The translations under genes were made by a program, and so were the position numbers. From a bacterium (GTDB lineage Bacteria; Calditrichota; Calditrichia; RBG-13-44-9): 48,906 nt of DNA. The notes under the pieces were generated by a model. The model ran no database searches. It worked only from the letters and a program-made list of their open reading frames with translations, and was not told where the DNA came from. The number at the start of each line of letters is the position of its first letter. Within the stretch, counting starts at the first letter, position 1. This document shows positions 1 to 8,659 of the stretch, piece after piece. The stretch is from NCBI GenBank assembly GCA_020350205.1, contig CP070707.1, forward strand, positions 3,774,491 to 3,823,396, in the 5' to 3' direction.

Positions 1-134
1 GTATCAATTTTTGAGTCGAAGGAATATTCCAGGTGATTATTGCCATACATTTGGATCTGACTATAAGAGGATTTTGCGGCGACTAAAATCAAAAGAAAAG
101 TAAAAATTACCAGGTATTTTTTTAAAATCAGCAT
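1..134 (-). CDS. Exported protein of unknown function, N-terminal fragment
   Basis: The minus strand opens with ATG at 134 and reads 44 codons without a stop to the window edge, so only the N-terminus is present. It begins with a Lys-Lys pair, then a hydrophobic stretch (LVIFTFLLILVAA) and a small-residue region ending near SSYSQ, which is a plausible Sec signal peptide. The mature part starts with a short polar segment containing YGNNHLEYSFD. It lies 50 bases downstream of the TlpA-like gene on the same strand and is probably the last seen member of that operon. The Shine-Dalgarno match is weak. I do not recognise the family from this fragment; it may be an outer-membrane barrel, but that is a guess. 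Confidence 0.6.
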   Translation of the reverse strand, partial: MLILKKYLVIFTFLLILVAAKSSYSQIQMYGNNHLEYSFDSKID

Positions 135-184
135 GTTTGGTCTCGCTTAACTAGTTCTCCTGATCAGTGGTGAATTTTTGAGTA

Positions 185-691
185 TTATTTATCAAACAGC
201 TGCTTTATTTCCTGGTCTACTTTCTTTTCATCTCCCATCCGGTATCCGACATGTGTATAGGTCACATTTCCATCATTATCGATGATTACAGTGAAAGGAG
301 GTACTTTGCTCTGGTAGAGGGTAATGACCTCATTATTCGTATCGAGCAAGACTTTAAAGGGATACTGGTGGGATTTTGCGAAACTTTTCACCCGACCGAC
401 AGTTTTCGGATCATCAATGGAAATTGCCAGAAATTGTACATCTTGCTCTGCATATTTTTTGTAGATTCGCTTCATCTGCTTTAATTCTTCGATACAGGGT
501 ACACACCAGGTTGCCCAAAAATTCATTACGATGGGTCCTTTACCAATATTTTCGGATAAGCGGTAATTCTCCCCATCCAGATCTTCCAACACAAAGTCCG
601 GAGCTTTGGTTAATTTGCCTCCCTCATCCTGTGCAAAAACAGGCCAGATGGCGAAGGCAATGATGGTCAGTGACAGGCAGAGTAATTTCAT
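185..691 (-). CDS. TlpA/ResA-like exported thioredoxin
   Basis: Predicted periplasmic thiol-disulfide oxidoreductase of the TlpA/ResA/AhpC-TSA class. I start it at the ATG at 691 because CCGGAGG lies just upstream and the product then begins with a signal peptide (MKLLCLSLTIIAFAIWPVFAQ); the longer open frame has no support. The mature protein has the thioredoxin active site WCVPC (Cys63, Cys66) after an NFWATW strand, and a cis-proline loop in KVPPFTVIID near residue 140. Length is 168 aa, usual for the family. It follows the PEGA/Omp28-like gene by 40 bases and precedes another exported protein gene, suggesting one operon. Likely role: reducing or oxidising cysteines of exported partners, possibly those encoded nearby. 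Confidence 0.9.
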   Translation of the reverse strand: MKLLCLSLTIIAFAIWPVFAQDEGGKLTKAPDFVLEDLDGENYRLSENIGKGPIVMNFWATWCVPCIEELKQMKRIYKKYAEQDVQFLAISIDDPKTVGRVKSFAKSHQYPFKVLLDTNNEVITLYQSKVPPFTVIIDNDGNVTYTHVGYRMGDEKKVDQEIKQLFDK

Positions 692-731
692 GTTTTCCTC
701 CGGTAGTTCAATCAAGACGACTGATAATATA

Positions 732-1943
732 TTAAAAGGGCGGATAGCGGGTCCATCCTGACTGCAGAATGGACTTATCCGATAAATTTTGAACAAATGC
801 AAGCACGGTTAAGTCTTCTCCCCATTCACTTTTTAAAATAAAAGAAAAATCGACCCGAAGGATTTGCTGGGGCGTCATTGTAACTGGAATTCCTGCTCCA
901 TCCGGATAAAGTGCTCTGAGGACCGCCTCAAAATGAGTCTGACCATTAGTTCCCGGCGGACTCGGATAATCTATTTCATCCTCAATCAAAGCAATCTGTA
1001 ATTGGTGACCGGCAGCAATACTTTGCAGGGCTTTCAGTTCCAGTTTCCCCTGGATCAGAGTATATGAACGATTCAGTTGGGTGAATGAAATAGTCAAAGC
1101 CGTATCCTGCTGCAATTGAGAATCAATCAGGTTGCGATAACTCTGTTCCGAGAGTGGATCCTGAACCAGCCGACCGTCTACAAATGCTCTCGGAATTGAA
1201 GGGGGCAGATAAAATTGCAGTCGACTATCATTATCAGGTTTCGCTGAAAGATACATCGGATCTGAAGGTGAAGGGAAATTTGCATGATATGCAAGAACAA
1301 CCAGCTGCACTGCCCCATAATCTCCGGCCAGATCATCGATTATCGCATCCGATTGAGGACAGGGTGGACAGCTGGTATTGGAAAAATGCTCCAGGATAAC
1401 AAAACGGCGGAGATCTTCCTGTAATCGATAATTCAGGATTACCTCGTCATTTGCCACGATCTCCAGAGTATCTAAAATCATGTCAAAGTTGCTTTTTAAC
1501 AGTTGCAGGAAATAAACACCCTCCGGTAATCCGTCCACTGTTAAGGGGGTAAAACCGAATTCTAATTTGTTAAGCAGTATCCGGGCGCTATCCGGTGTAG
1601 AATTGATGGTTAGATCACCAGATGGTGACGGAACGAGAGTAAAGGTTGCCGTGTCGGTTTGATCCTCTTCCAGAAAGACAACAATGGAGTCCACAGAACT
1701 TTTAAAGGTATTCAGAAAGAGGTGTAAAACCTGTCTTCCTGGGGTTACGTTTTGCAGAAGCGCGGGTGTTCTCTGACCCGTATCATGATAGTTGAGAAAT
1801 ATTCTGGCTGAGTCAGCATTTTGACTGACAACCAGAATACTCCCCTTCCCTTCTTCAAATTCTATCCCATCCTTGGTGGTGCAGGTTATCCCCATAAGGA
1901 GTGCCACGATACCAAGAATAAATAACCGGACTCGAAATAACAT
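732..1943 (-). CDS. PEGA-repeat, Omp28-like thioredoxin-fold exported protein (CPPC)
   Basis: I start this at the second ATG (1943) because GGAG lies seven bases before it. The N-terminus is a hydrophobic signal ending in GITC, a possible but non-canonical lipobox, so it may be a lipoprotein. Residues about 35-175 hold two PEGA-like repeats (typical phrase STPDSARILLNKLEFGFTP). Residues about 180-300 form an Omp28-like thioredoxin-type domain with HFSNTSCPPC (Cys192, Cys195), then LAYHANFPSPSDPMYL and a PRAFVDG segment. The C-terminal part is a beta-rich Omp28-like domain. It is a paralogue of the selenocysteine candidate at 2546-4597, aligning with Cys at the position where that gene has TGA. 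There is no T9SS sorting domain. Function beyond a likely thiol-redox or adhesion role is unknown. Confidence 0.8.
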   Translation of the reverse strand: MLFRVRLFILGIVALLMGITCTTKDGIEFEEGKGSILVVSQNADSARIFLNYHDTGQRTPALLQNVTPGRQVLHLFLNTFKSSVDSIVVFLEEDQTDTATFTLVPSPSGDLTINSTPDSARILLNKLEFGFTPLTVDGLPEGVYFLQLLKSNFDMILDTLEIVANDEVILNYRLQEDLRRFVILEHFSNTSCPPCPQSDAIIDDLAGDYGAVQLVVLAYHANFPSPSDPMYLSAKPDNDSRLQFYLPPSIPRAFVDGRLVQDPLSEQSYRNLIDSQLQQDTALTISFTQLNRSYTLIQGKLELKALQSIAAGHQLQIALIEDEIDYPSPPGTNGQTHFEAVLRALYPDGAGIPVTMTPQQILRVDFSFILKSEWGEDLTVLAFVQNLSDKSILQSGWTRYPPF

Positions 1944-2125
1944 CACACGCTCCTGCATTAAGCTTAATAAATATCACAAAAAGATAGATATATTGCCTGA
2001 ATTTTATCAAGGTATTTTTAAAATTTTCCATTTGTTTTCTTTGTTTTATAAATAAAATTAGAAAGATAATTACAACCTCCTGTAAAAATAATTTGTCAAT
2101 ATTCCTTTCTAAAATTTATTGTAGT

Positions 2126-2153
2126 GTTACTTTTTGAAGGCCCAAAAAGTAAC
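2126..2153. repeat. Intergenic hairpin (10-bp stem)
   Basis: GTTACTTTTT at 2126-2135 pairs perfectly with AAAAAGTAAC at 2144-2153 around an 8-base loop. It is followed by a second AAAAAGG run and a GGCG/CGCC pair (about 2167-2183). I recall similar sequence as a dispersed intergenic repeat in FCB-group genomes; that is from memory and unverified here. Confidence 0.5.
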
Positions 2154-2489
2154 CAAAAAGGCCTCCGGCGAAATAAACTCGCCCAGGTTAGGCAATAAAG
2201 TAATGCTTGTCAGAGCTCAAACAACATTTCGCCGACTGATAATTTTCATAACTTCTGCCTACTTAGGTGTAATCACAGTGGCAACACAAAACAATATTAT
2301 AATGTCTTATACATATTATATTTGGCGAAAAAATCATCTTAATCCCTGATGTTAATTCACACATTCATTCAATATGGTCTTTGCAGGTGGATTCGCCAAT
2401 TGAAACAGTCCAAAAGAATTTCAATTTTCTCTCCAGGGAAATAGGAAACCCCCATAATTGTTAGCGCTATTAAAGTCCCTAAAATAAAA
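2154..2489. other. Intergenic stretch without recognised gene
   Basis: AT-rich sequence between the hairpin repeat and the terminator of the selenocysteine-candidate gene. The short open frames here show no Shine-Dalgarno, no signal peptide and no recognisable domain. The promoter for the 1943-1 operon presumably lies at about 1944-2100, but I see no convincing box. Confidence 0.5.
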
Positions 2490-2523
2490 CAGGCCTTCTG
2501 ACAAAAAATCATCAGAAGGCCTG
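2490..2523 (-). terminator. Rho-independent terminator of the Sec-candidate gene
   Basis: CAGGCCTTCTGA (2490-2501) and TCAGAAGGCCTG (2512-2523) form a perfect 12-bp stem with a 10-base loop. On the minus strand the stem is followed by TTTTATTTT. It begins 22 bases after the stop codon of the 2546-4597 gene, as expected for its terminator. Confidence 0.88.
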
Positions 2524-2545
2524 AGATGTTTTTCATAATACCATT

Positions 2546-4597
2546 TTACCGGACGAGTACCATTTTCTGAACAGCTCTTTTCTCAGCACTTTTTAACTGA
2601 TAATAATACACCCCACTCGCGACCGGTTTTCCATAATCATCCCGCGCATTCCAGCTTACCTCATAATTGCCTGCTGCCTGAGGTTTATCCACCAACCTAC
2701 AGACCACTTGCCCCAAGCTATTAAATATCAGCAAAGTTGTTTGTTCCGCTTTTCGGTTTTCCAGACTGTATTTAATCACAGTTTCAGGATTAAAGGGATT
2801 GGGATAATTCTGGGCCAATTCAAATCGGTGAATGGTCATATCATTACCAGCAATCCCAACAGTACCTTCTTCGAACCAGCGGATACTCCGGGCCAGAATG
2901 GAATCCTTCACACCGACCACACTATTGGGGGCATCGGTAATCTGCTCAAAACCCAATCCCAGATAAACAACTTTGTAGTTACCGGCCGCAGCCCGTATTC
3001 CGGCGATATTAGCAGGATTGGTCATATAGGTAAAAATTGACGAAGCCTGCCCATCAAAGGGGGCGATCACGTCCGGAGAGCGGTCATAAATTCCCGAGAC
3101 AATCAGTCTTAATCCATCACCGATCAGATCACCCGTAACACCATAGAGTAAGAAAAAGAGTGAGGCATTACTTACAAAATTGGCATGCAGGTAATTATTG
3201 TAGAAGCTCTGGGCATGCTGACTGGTGGCATTGGTTCCAAAGATATCATTACCAATATCTTGACCCGTTATAAAGAGATTACCACCATTATCTAAATAAT
3301 TTTGCAAAACTGCCACTTCTTCTTGATAAAAAGCCTTTGTGCTACCACCTGCTGTCCATAAAATAATATTTACATTGTCCAAACTTAAATTTGGAGCTTT
3401 GAGCGCATCCCTCGTGACCATACCCTTCGATCCTAGGTATACACTATCAAGGGAATTTAGAAGGATTGATCCATACTCCATAATCCCTGCATCAACAATT
3501 AAAACATTAATGTCATTTGTGGTCACATAAAATTTTGAGGAAGTGGATAGACTAGGATTTGAAGTCAAACTAGTATTCACATCAATTGAAATACTGCCAC
3601 TATTTCCTTGGGGGTCAATAGATAATGTATATCTGAGGCTATCTAATCCCGGAAGGTTTACAGTTAAGCTTCCAGAATTTATGGGAATATTACCTTGGGG
3701 TGAGGTAGCGGAAATTATCCATCCAGAGGGAATTACACCACTCAATCCAAGATCCAAATTCATTTGGCCTTCAGACCGATTATATACATATCCTTCCAAA
3801 ATTGCCGTTTCAGAAACCTGAATAACTGCACTTGAATTAATTATTCCTGTTTCTATTCCAACCTCATTATAGCCTGCCTGTAATACTTCTTTATTCTGGT
3901 CATTTTGAATAAAAGCGACAACTGTTAGAAGATTTTCGAGATTTTGCAGGGGATGGAGATTGGTCAAATTAGTATTATAATTAAAATTGAAAGTCTGACT
4001 ATCCCCAACGGCAATATTAATTGGAGTACCCAAAGCGTCAGGTACCATATCTAACATAGACATGAGGTGGCGAGTAGTACCATTTGGGAATGGATTAGAA
4101 GCAACATATTCTTTTTCAACAACGGCTATCCTTAAATATTTTAAACCGCTTGGTGGTGAAGAGGTTGCCTTTACTTTCACCGATACAGAAGCGGTCGCCG
4201 GATCTCCTGTTACATCAATCTCATAAGGTGAACTAACGGTATACCGAGTATTAATATTGTTTGTCAAATAAGTTGACGAATATGAGGTGATATAAAGATT
4301 TCCATCTATAAAACCCCACGGAATTGCATTTACACCATAATAGTTTCTTCTAGCAGTATTTTCAGTTGGATTATTTAAATACCAAGGGTCGTTTCCGGGA
4401 GCAGGCCAATTCATGTGATACATAACTGCTACAACTTTTTCGGAACCCAAAGTTTCCAGCACCTGATCCAACACGGGATCAGCACTCGAACAAGCCGGTC
4501 AGGTCGTACTTGTAAGTTGTTCCACCAAGACAATTCTTTGAGAACCAAAAATTTGCATCGAAAATATCAAGATAGCGATTAAAATATTCTTATACAT
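2546..4597 (-). CDS. Candidate selenoprotein: Omp28-like T9SS cargo with UxxC motif
   Basis: The frame starts at ATG 4597, five bases after GGAGG, and encodes a signal peptide (MYKNILIAILIFSMQIFG). At codon 33 (4499-4501) it meets TGA inside EQLTSTT-(TGA)-PACSS, then stays open for 650 codons. The paralogue at 732-1943 has NTSCPPC at this position, so TGA replaces the first redox Cys (Sec33-x-x-Cys36). A SECIS-like hairpin follows. Domains: Omp28-like thioredoxin fold (about 20-145, with YHMNWPAPG and WGFIDG); a beta-rich Omp28 C-terminal part; a beta-sandwich (about 245-350); an alpha/beta glutamine-amidotransferase-like segment (about 370-500, with GGNLFITGQDIG); and a type A T9SS sorting domain (about 590-683, NYPNPFNP). 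Without recoding only a headless fragment from GTG 4474 would be made, with no ribosome site or signal. A recent Cys-to-stop mutation is the alternative. Confidence 0.82.
4463..4482 (-). promoter_or_regulatory. Candidate bacterial SECIS hairpin
   Basis: In the minus-strand mRNA, CUGAUCC pairs perfectly with GGAUCAG (7 bp) around the 6-base loop CGUGUU. The first loop base is the 24th after the UGA at 4501-4499, and G is the second loop base. This matches the bacterial SECIS rules as I know them: apical loop about 16-37 nt after UGA, at least one G in the first two loop positions, and a short stem. The hairpin lies within the coding sequence. The Cys-containing paralogue has no comparably strong stem at this position. 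SelB binding is inferred. Confidence 0.72.
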
Positions 4598-4726
4598 CAC
4601 ATCCTCCACTTAAATTGAAATTATATATTATTTACACTAACTGAAAGATTTCCATAATGAAGAGGATTTATTGATATATTATAAAGATACTGATGGTAAA
4701 GAAATTGTCAATTTTTAAAACTGGGA

Positions 4727-5479
4727 TTATTTCAACAGAAACATTTTTCCCATCAGAAATTGCTGTTCGGTACGTAATTCCACAAAATATATGCCGCTGG
4801 ATACCAGTCTCCCTAAGGCATCCCGACCGTCCCAACTCACCTGATGCAGACCGGGAGGCAGATTTCCATCAAAAATTCTTTTTATCCTTTGTCCAACCAC
4901 ATTATAAACCACGATGATGGTTCGCTGTGACGTAATGCCGCCAATTTCAAAGGGAATGTTGGTGGAGGGATTGAAGGGATTGGGATAATTTGTATATAAA
5001 TGATATTCCCCGGTAACGGACAGTGTGTAAGGACCCACATGAGTTGCCTGGGTACTGGCGTTGAAAGATTCGGTTAAGAATTCCGCCGGATTAGTCCAGT
5101 TTTCCACCCGAACAGTGATATCACCTTGTGTCGGGGATACTGATGTCTGTATATCAATGGCCAATTCCAACAGGCTGGATGCATTTAAAACCACAGGATC
5201 TGGAACTGTATCTAAAAATGGTGCATAACAAACTCCGGAAATTCCTCCCACACAAAAGGAACTGGTCCAGTTCACCGGAAGATTGTTAACCGTACGAATA
5301 ACCCGCAATTCAATCTGACTGGAGGTATTATTCTGTAAATAGGTGTGAAAAAGGATGGTATTCCCCGGCGTCCCTGTTTTGGAGGTGGTATCTGCCTGCC
5401 AGGAAAAACTTTGCCCGAAAAGCTGTATCTGAAATAGTAATATTCCCAGGATGAACAACTTTAGTAAGGTTACTTTCAT
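4727..5479 (-). CDS. Small T9SS-secreted protein with type A sorting domain
   Basis: A 250-aa exported protein. The N-terminus is a signal peptide (MKVTLLKLFILGILLFQIQLFGQ). Residues about 24-150 are a beta-rich region with two cysteines (SFCVGGISGVCYAP, about residues 76 and 84) that could form a disulfide. Residues about 160-250 are a type A T9SS C-terminal sorting domain with NYPNPFNP, a VSWDGRDALG turn and GIYFVELRT, ending in a basic-hydrophobic tail. The start has GGAG nine bases upstream. It lies 129 bases upstream of the selenocysteine candidate on the same strand, so the two may be co-transcribed. The mature domain is not one I recognise. Export by SprA and surface anchoring follow from the sorting domain. 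Confidence 0.85.
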   Translation of the reverse strand: MKVTLLKLFILGILLFQIQLFGQSFSWQADTTSKTGTPGNTILFHTYLQNNTSSQIELRVIRTVNNLPVNWTSSFCVGGISGVCYAPFLDTVPDPVVLNASSLLELAIDIQTSVSPTQGDITVRVENWTNPAEFLTESFNASTQATHVGPYTLSVTGEYHLYTNYPNPFNPSTNIPFEIGGITSQRTIIVVYNVVGQRIKRIFDGNLPPGLHQVSWDGRDALGRLVSSGIYFVELRTEQQFLMGKMFLLK

Positions 5480-5699
5480 GCAGTAACTCCGTTATTTTTG
5501 ATTAATTTAAGCATTTTTTTAAAATATTCAAGACAAAATTGATTTTGGCATTTTCTTTGATATTTTCAAAATTATCATGTAATTTAATTGAAACTTTTTT
5601 CTCAAAACAAAGTGCTTAAATTATATCGTTTTATATAATAATTAGAATTGACCATTCTCAGTATGTAAAAAACATAACTATTCAAGACAAGGAAAAACC

Positions 5700-7466
5700 A
5701 TGGATACCGGAGGGGAATTTCTTTCCTTAAAAATCGATCATCAGCCGGTTTTTTCGCCGGAAGCTTTTTCCGATGTACAACGGGAATTTGCTCAAACTGC
5801 CGAAGAGTTTGCGCGTCATGAAATTTTACCTCAAAAAGATAAGCTGGAACATCTGAACAAAGACCTTTCTCTTGAATTAATAAAAAAATGCGGCAATTTA
5901 GGCTTATTAGCCGTCGATGTTCCGGAAAAATATGGTGGACTGGATGCCGGCAAAGTGACCTCTGCCATCCTGGTCGAGAAAATAAGTGCCGGTCAAAGTG
6001 AATCATTCACGGTAACTTTCTCCGTGCAAACCGGAATCGGGACACTTCCGCTGGTTTTTTTCGGATCTGAGCGACAAAAATCATTTTATTTACCAAAAAT
6101 TGCGACGGGGGAAATTCTCAGCTGCTACGCCCTCACCGAACCTGAAGCAGGCTCGGATGCCCTGTCAATCCGGACCCACGCCCGATTATCCGATGACGCC
6201 AAGTTTTATATTATCAATGGAAATAAACAATTCATCTCCAATGGTGGATGGGCGGACCTTCTCATCACCTTTGCCAAAATTGATGGCGAAAAGCTGACCG
6301 GATTTCTGATTGATCCTAAAAGCCCAGGCATAACCTTACACGAAGAAAAGAATAAACTGGGCCTTCATGGGTCTTCCACCAGTAATATTGCTCTGGAAGA
6401 TGTAAAAGTCCCGATAGAGAACATGTTAGGTCAGATCGGACGAGGTGCAGACATCATTTTTAGCAGCTTAAATATCGGACGCTATAAGCTGGGGGCTGCC
6501 GTGTTAGGGGGCTGCAAGAATGTTATTGAGCAGGCCATAAAATATGGTACGGAGCGAAAACAATTCGGCCAGAGTATTATTCACCATGATGCGATCCAAA
6601 AAAAACTGGCTGATATGACGATTCAGACCTTTGCCCTGGAGAGCATTGTTTATGAGACGGCCTATTGTATTGACAAAGGGCTTTCATTAATTCCCCCTGA
6701 CAATCCAGATTATTCCCGTAGTGTCACTCAAATCATCGAAAATTTTGTTATTGAGTGTTCTGCCTGTAAAATTTATGGAAGCGAAACTTTCTGGAAAATC
6801 GCCGATGAAGGGCTGCAAATATTTGGCGGTTATGGTTTTATGGAAGAGTTTCCCATGGCACGCATCCTGCGTGATACCCGGGTAGACCGCATTTACGAAG
6901 GCACCAATGAGATTAACCGGCAGGTTATTACCGGCCATCTCATGAAAAAAATCCTTCTGGAAGAGCTCCCTATTCGCGAAAAGTTAAAAGAAGCCGAATC
7001 TACACTGGTAAACCTGAAATCAGAATATAAAAAAGACCTTCTGATTTCCGAGAAGCGAGCCCTTGAAACCGCAAAAATCCTGCTGATATATTTATTCTCA
7101 CAGGCTCTTACCAGATTTGGCCAGGATTTACTGAATGAACATCAAATAGGTGAGCTCCTCAGTGATCTCATCATGGACATTTTCATTCTCCATTGCAGTC
7201 TGTCAAGAATCAGTCAAACCCTGCCAGCGCATGAGGACAAAACTTCAAGACTGGCCATTGCCAGAGTATTAACAATCGAAAAAATAGAGGACATTCTCAG
7301 AAGATCTTACATCATCCGGAATGGTATCTTTTCAAATAATGATGAGAAAACGTCGCTGCATTTCATCAGGAAATGTGAGACCTATATGCACTTGCCCTTT
7401 AACACTTTTACACTGAAAAGGGAGATTGTGAGGACAGTATTAAAACAAAAGGCTTATCCATTTTAA
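5700..7466 (+). CDS. fadE: Acyl-CoA dehydrogenase (FadE type)
   Basis: FAD-dependent acyl-CoA dehydrogenase catalysing the first step of fatty-acid beta-oxidation. At 588 aa it has the three ACAD domains (helical about 25-140, beta about 140-240, helical about 250-410) plus a C-terminal extension of about 180 residues, as in Bacillus FadE/YusJ and mitochondrial VLCAD/ACAD9. Visible motifs are CYALTEPEAGSD (about 142-153), the FAD-contact region ERKQFGQ (about 285-291), GGYGFMEEFP, and RIYEGTNEI with the probable catalytic base Glu400. The start ATG follows AAGG. It is the first gene of an operon with thiolase 39 bases downstream and the FadN-like enzyme after it. The electron acceptor is presumably ETF, not encoded here. 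Confidence 0.95.
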   Translation: MDTGGEFLSLKIDHQPVFSPEAFSDVQREFAQTAEEFARHEILPQKDKLEHLNKDLSLELIKKCGNLGLLAVDVPEKYGGLDAGKVTSAILVEKISAGQSESFTVTFSVQTGIGTLPLVFFGSERQKSFYLPKIATGEILSCYALTEPEAGSDALSIRTHARLSDDAKFYIINGNKQFISNGGWADLLITFAKIDGEKLTGFLIDPKSPGITLHEEKNKLGLHGSSTSNIALEDVKVPIENMLGQIGRGADIIFSSLNIGRYKLGAAVLGGCKNVIEQAIKYGTERKQFGQSIIHHDAIQKKLADMTIQTFALESIVYETAYCIDKGLSLIPPDNPDYSRSVTQIIENFVIECSACKIYGSETFWKIADEGLQIFGGYGFMEEFPMARILRDTRVDRIYEGTNEINRQVITGHLMKKILLEELPIREKLKEAESTLVNLKSEYKKDLLISEKRALETAKILLIYLFSQALTRFGQDLLNEHQIGELLSDLIMDIFILHCSLSRISQTLPAHEDKTSRLAIARVLTIEKIEDILRRSYIIRNGIFSNNDEKTSLHFIRKCETYMHLPFNTFTLKREIVRTVLKQKAYPF

Positions 7467-7505
7467 GATCACATATTTAGATAAAATCCGGAGGAAAAAA
7501 TAAAT

Positions 7506-8645
7506 ATGCATATCAAAGACCACTATTCTGTTATTATCGATGCCGTCCGCAGTCCCATCGGCATCAAGAAAGGCAAGATAATTGGTATCCGGGCGGATGA
7601 CCTGATGGCCCAGGTAATCCGCGCCTTACTGGAAAGAAATAAAAATTTACCTCAAGAGCATTTGGAGGATGTAGTTATCGGATGTGCTTTTCCGGAAGCG
7701 GTGCAGGGTATGCTTCTGGCGCGGGGAGCAGCCATCTTGGCAGGATTGCCATTTACCATCGGGGGTAAAGTCGTAAACCGTTTTTGCGGATCATCCATGG
7801 ATGCAGTTCATCAACTGGATTATGCCATCAATATGAATGATGCGGAAGCAGGGATTGCAGGGGGGATAGAAGACATGTTTGCCATTCCCATGGGAGGTTA
7901 TAATCCCAGCTTTCATCCAACGCTATACCAGAAGCAATATTACATTGGGATGGGAGAAACGGCAGAAAATTTAGCCAGGGAGGGATCCATATCACGCCAA
8001 GAACAAGAGGAGTTTGCAATTACTTCTCATCAAAAGGCGCTGGATGCCTGGAATACGGGAAAATTTAAAAATGAAGTTATTCCTGTAATCGTTAATGGGA
8101 ACAAAGTTGAGATGGATGAAGGCCCCCGCAAACCGGATCTTGAGAAAATCAGGAGTCTCGATCCGGCATTTGATATCAAAGGAACGGTTACAGCGGCAAC
8201 CAGCAGTCCTTATTCTATCGGAGCGGCTGCTTTACTTTTGGGCAGCAATAAATTCGCTCAAAAAAATAATCTCAAGGTAAGGGCCAGAATTCTTTCCCGT
8301 GCCGTTGCGGGGGTAAAATGGACCCATATGGGTATGGGACCCCTTCCTGCAACTGAAAAGGCCCTTCAAAGGGCGGGGCTGACCATAAAAGATATCGATG
8401 TTATCGAACTGAATGAAGCGTTCGCTGCCCAGGCACTCTATGTTATAAAAAAAGGCAACTGGCCCATGGAAAAAGTAAACCTGAATGGTGGTGCTATTGC
8501 CCTGGGACATCCCCTGGGTTGTTCCGGAGCCAGAATATTGACATCCCTGATTAATGTTATGGAACAAAGACAGGCTCGGCTGGGCCTGGCGACCATGTGT
8601 ATCGGTGGAGGCCAGGGAATCGCAACCATTCTTGAACGACTGTAG
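7506..8645 (+). CDS. fadA: 3-ketoacyl-CoA thiolase
   Basis: Thiolase of the degradative type, cleaving 3-ketoacyl-CoA to acetyl-CoA in the last beta-oxidation step. The nucleophile is Cys94 in NRFCGSS, the histidine is His335 in GHPLGCSG, and the second cysteine is Cys365 in MCIGGGQG. All key residues are present. At 379 aa it is close to the usual 390. A strong GGAGG lies ten bases before the ATG. It lies between fadE and the fadN-like gene, with only 14 bases to the latter, so translation is probably coupled. Confidence 0.96.
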   Translation: MHIKDHYSVIIDAVRSPIGIKKGKIIGIRADDLMAQVIRALLERNKNLPQEHLEDVVIGCAFPEAVQGMLLARGAAILAGLPFTIGGKVVNRFCGSSMDAVHQLDYAINMNDAEAGIAGGIEDMFAIPMGGYNPSFHPTLYQKQYYIGMGETAENLAREGSISRQEQEEFAITSHQKALDAWNTGKFKNEVIPVIVNGNKVEMDEGPRKPDLEKIRSLDPAFDIKGTVTAATSSPYSIGAAALLLGSNKFAQKNNLKVRARILSRAVAGVKWTHMGMGPLPATEKALQRAGLTIKDIDVIELNEAFAAQALYVIKKGNWPMEKVNLNGGAIALGHPLGCSGARILTSLINVMEQRQARLGLATMCIGGGQGIATILERL

Positions 8646-8659
8646 GACGGAGCCCGGTT

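Noticed and set aside
2134..2349. 71-codon open frame over the intergenic hairpin
   Set aside because: It begins inside the hairpin repeat and its opening residues are a translation of the repeat; no ribosome site.
2546..4474. The Omp28-like gene as a normal ORF starting at GTG 4474
   Set aside because: This start lies in the middle of the thioredoxin-type domain, has no ribosome site, and would lose the signal peptide needed for a T9SS cargo. The upstream frame supplies all of these.
4499..4501. Simple pseudogene by nonsense mutation
   Set aside because: Not excluded, but less likely: there is only one stop, no frameshift, an intact signal and ribosome site, a stop exactly at the redox Cys, and a SECIS-like hairpin at the right spacing.
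4499..4501. Genome-wide UGA recoding to Trp or Gly
   Set aside because: hflX, pyk, rluB and the BatA-like gene end with TGA at family-typical lengths, so UGA is a normal stop.
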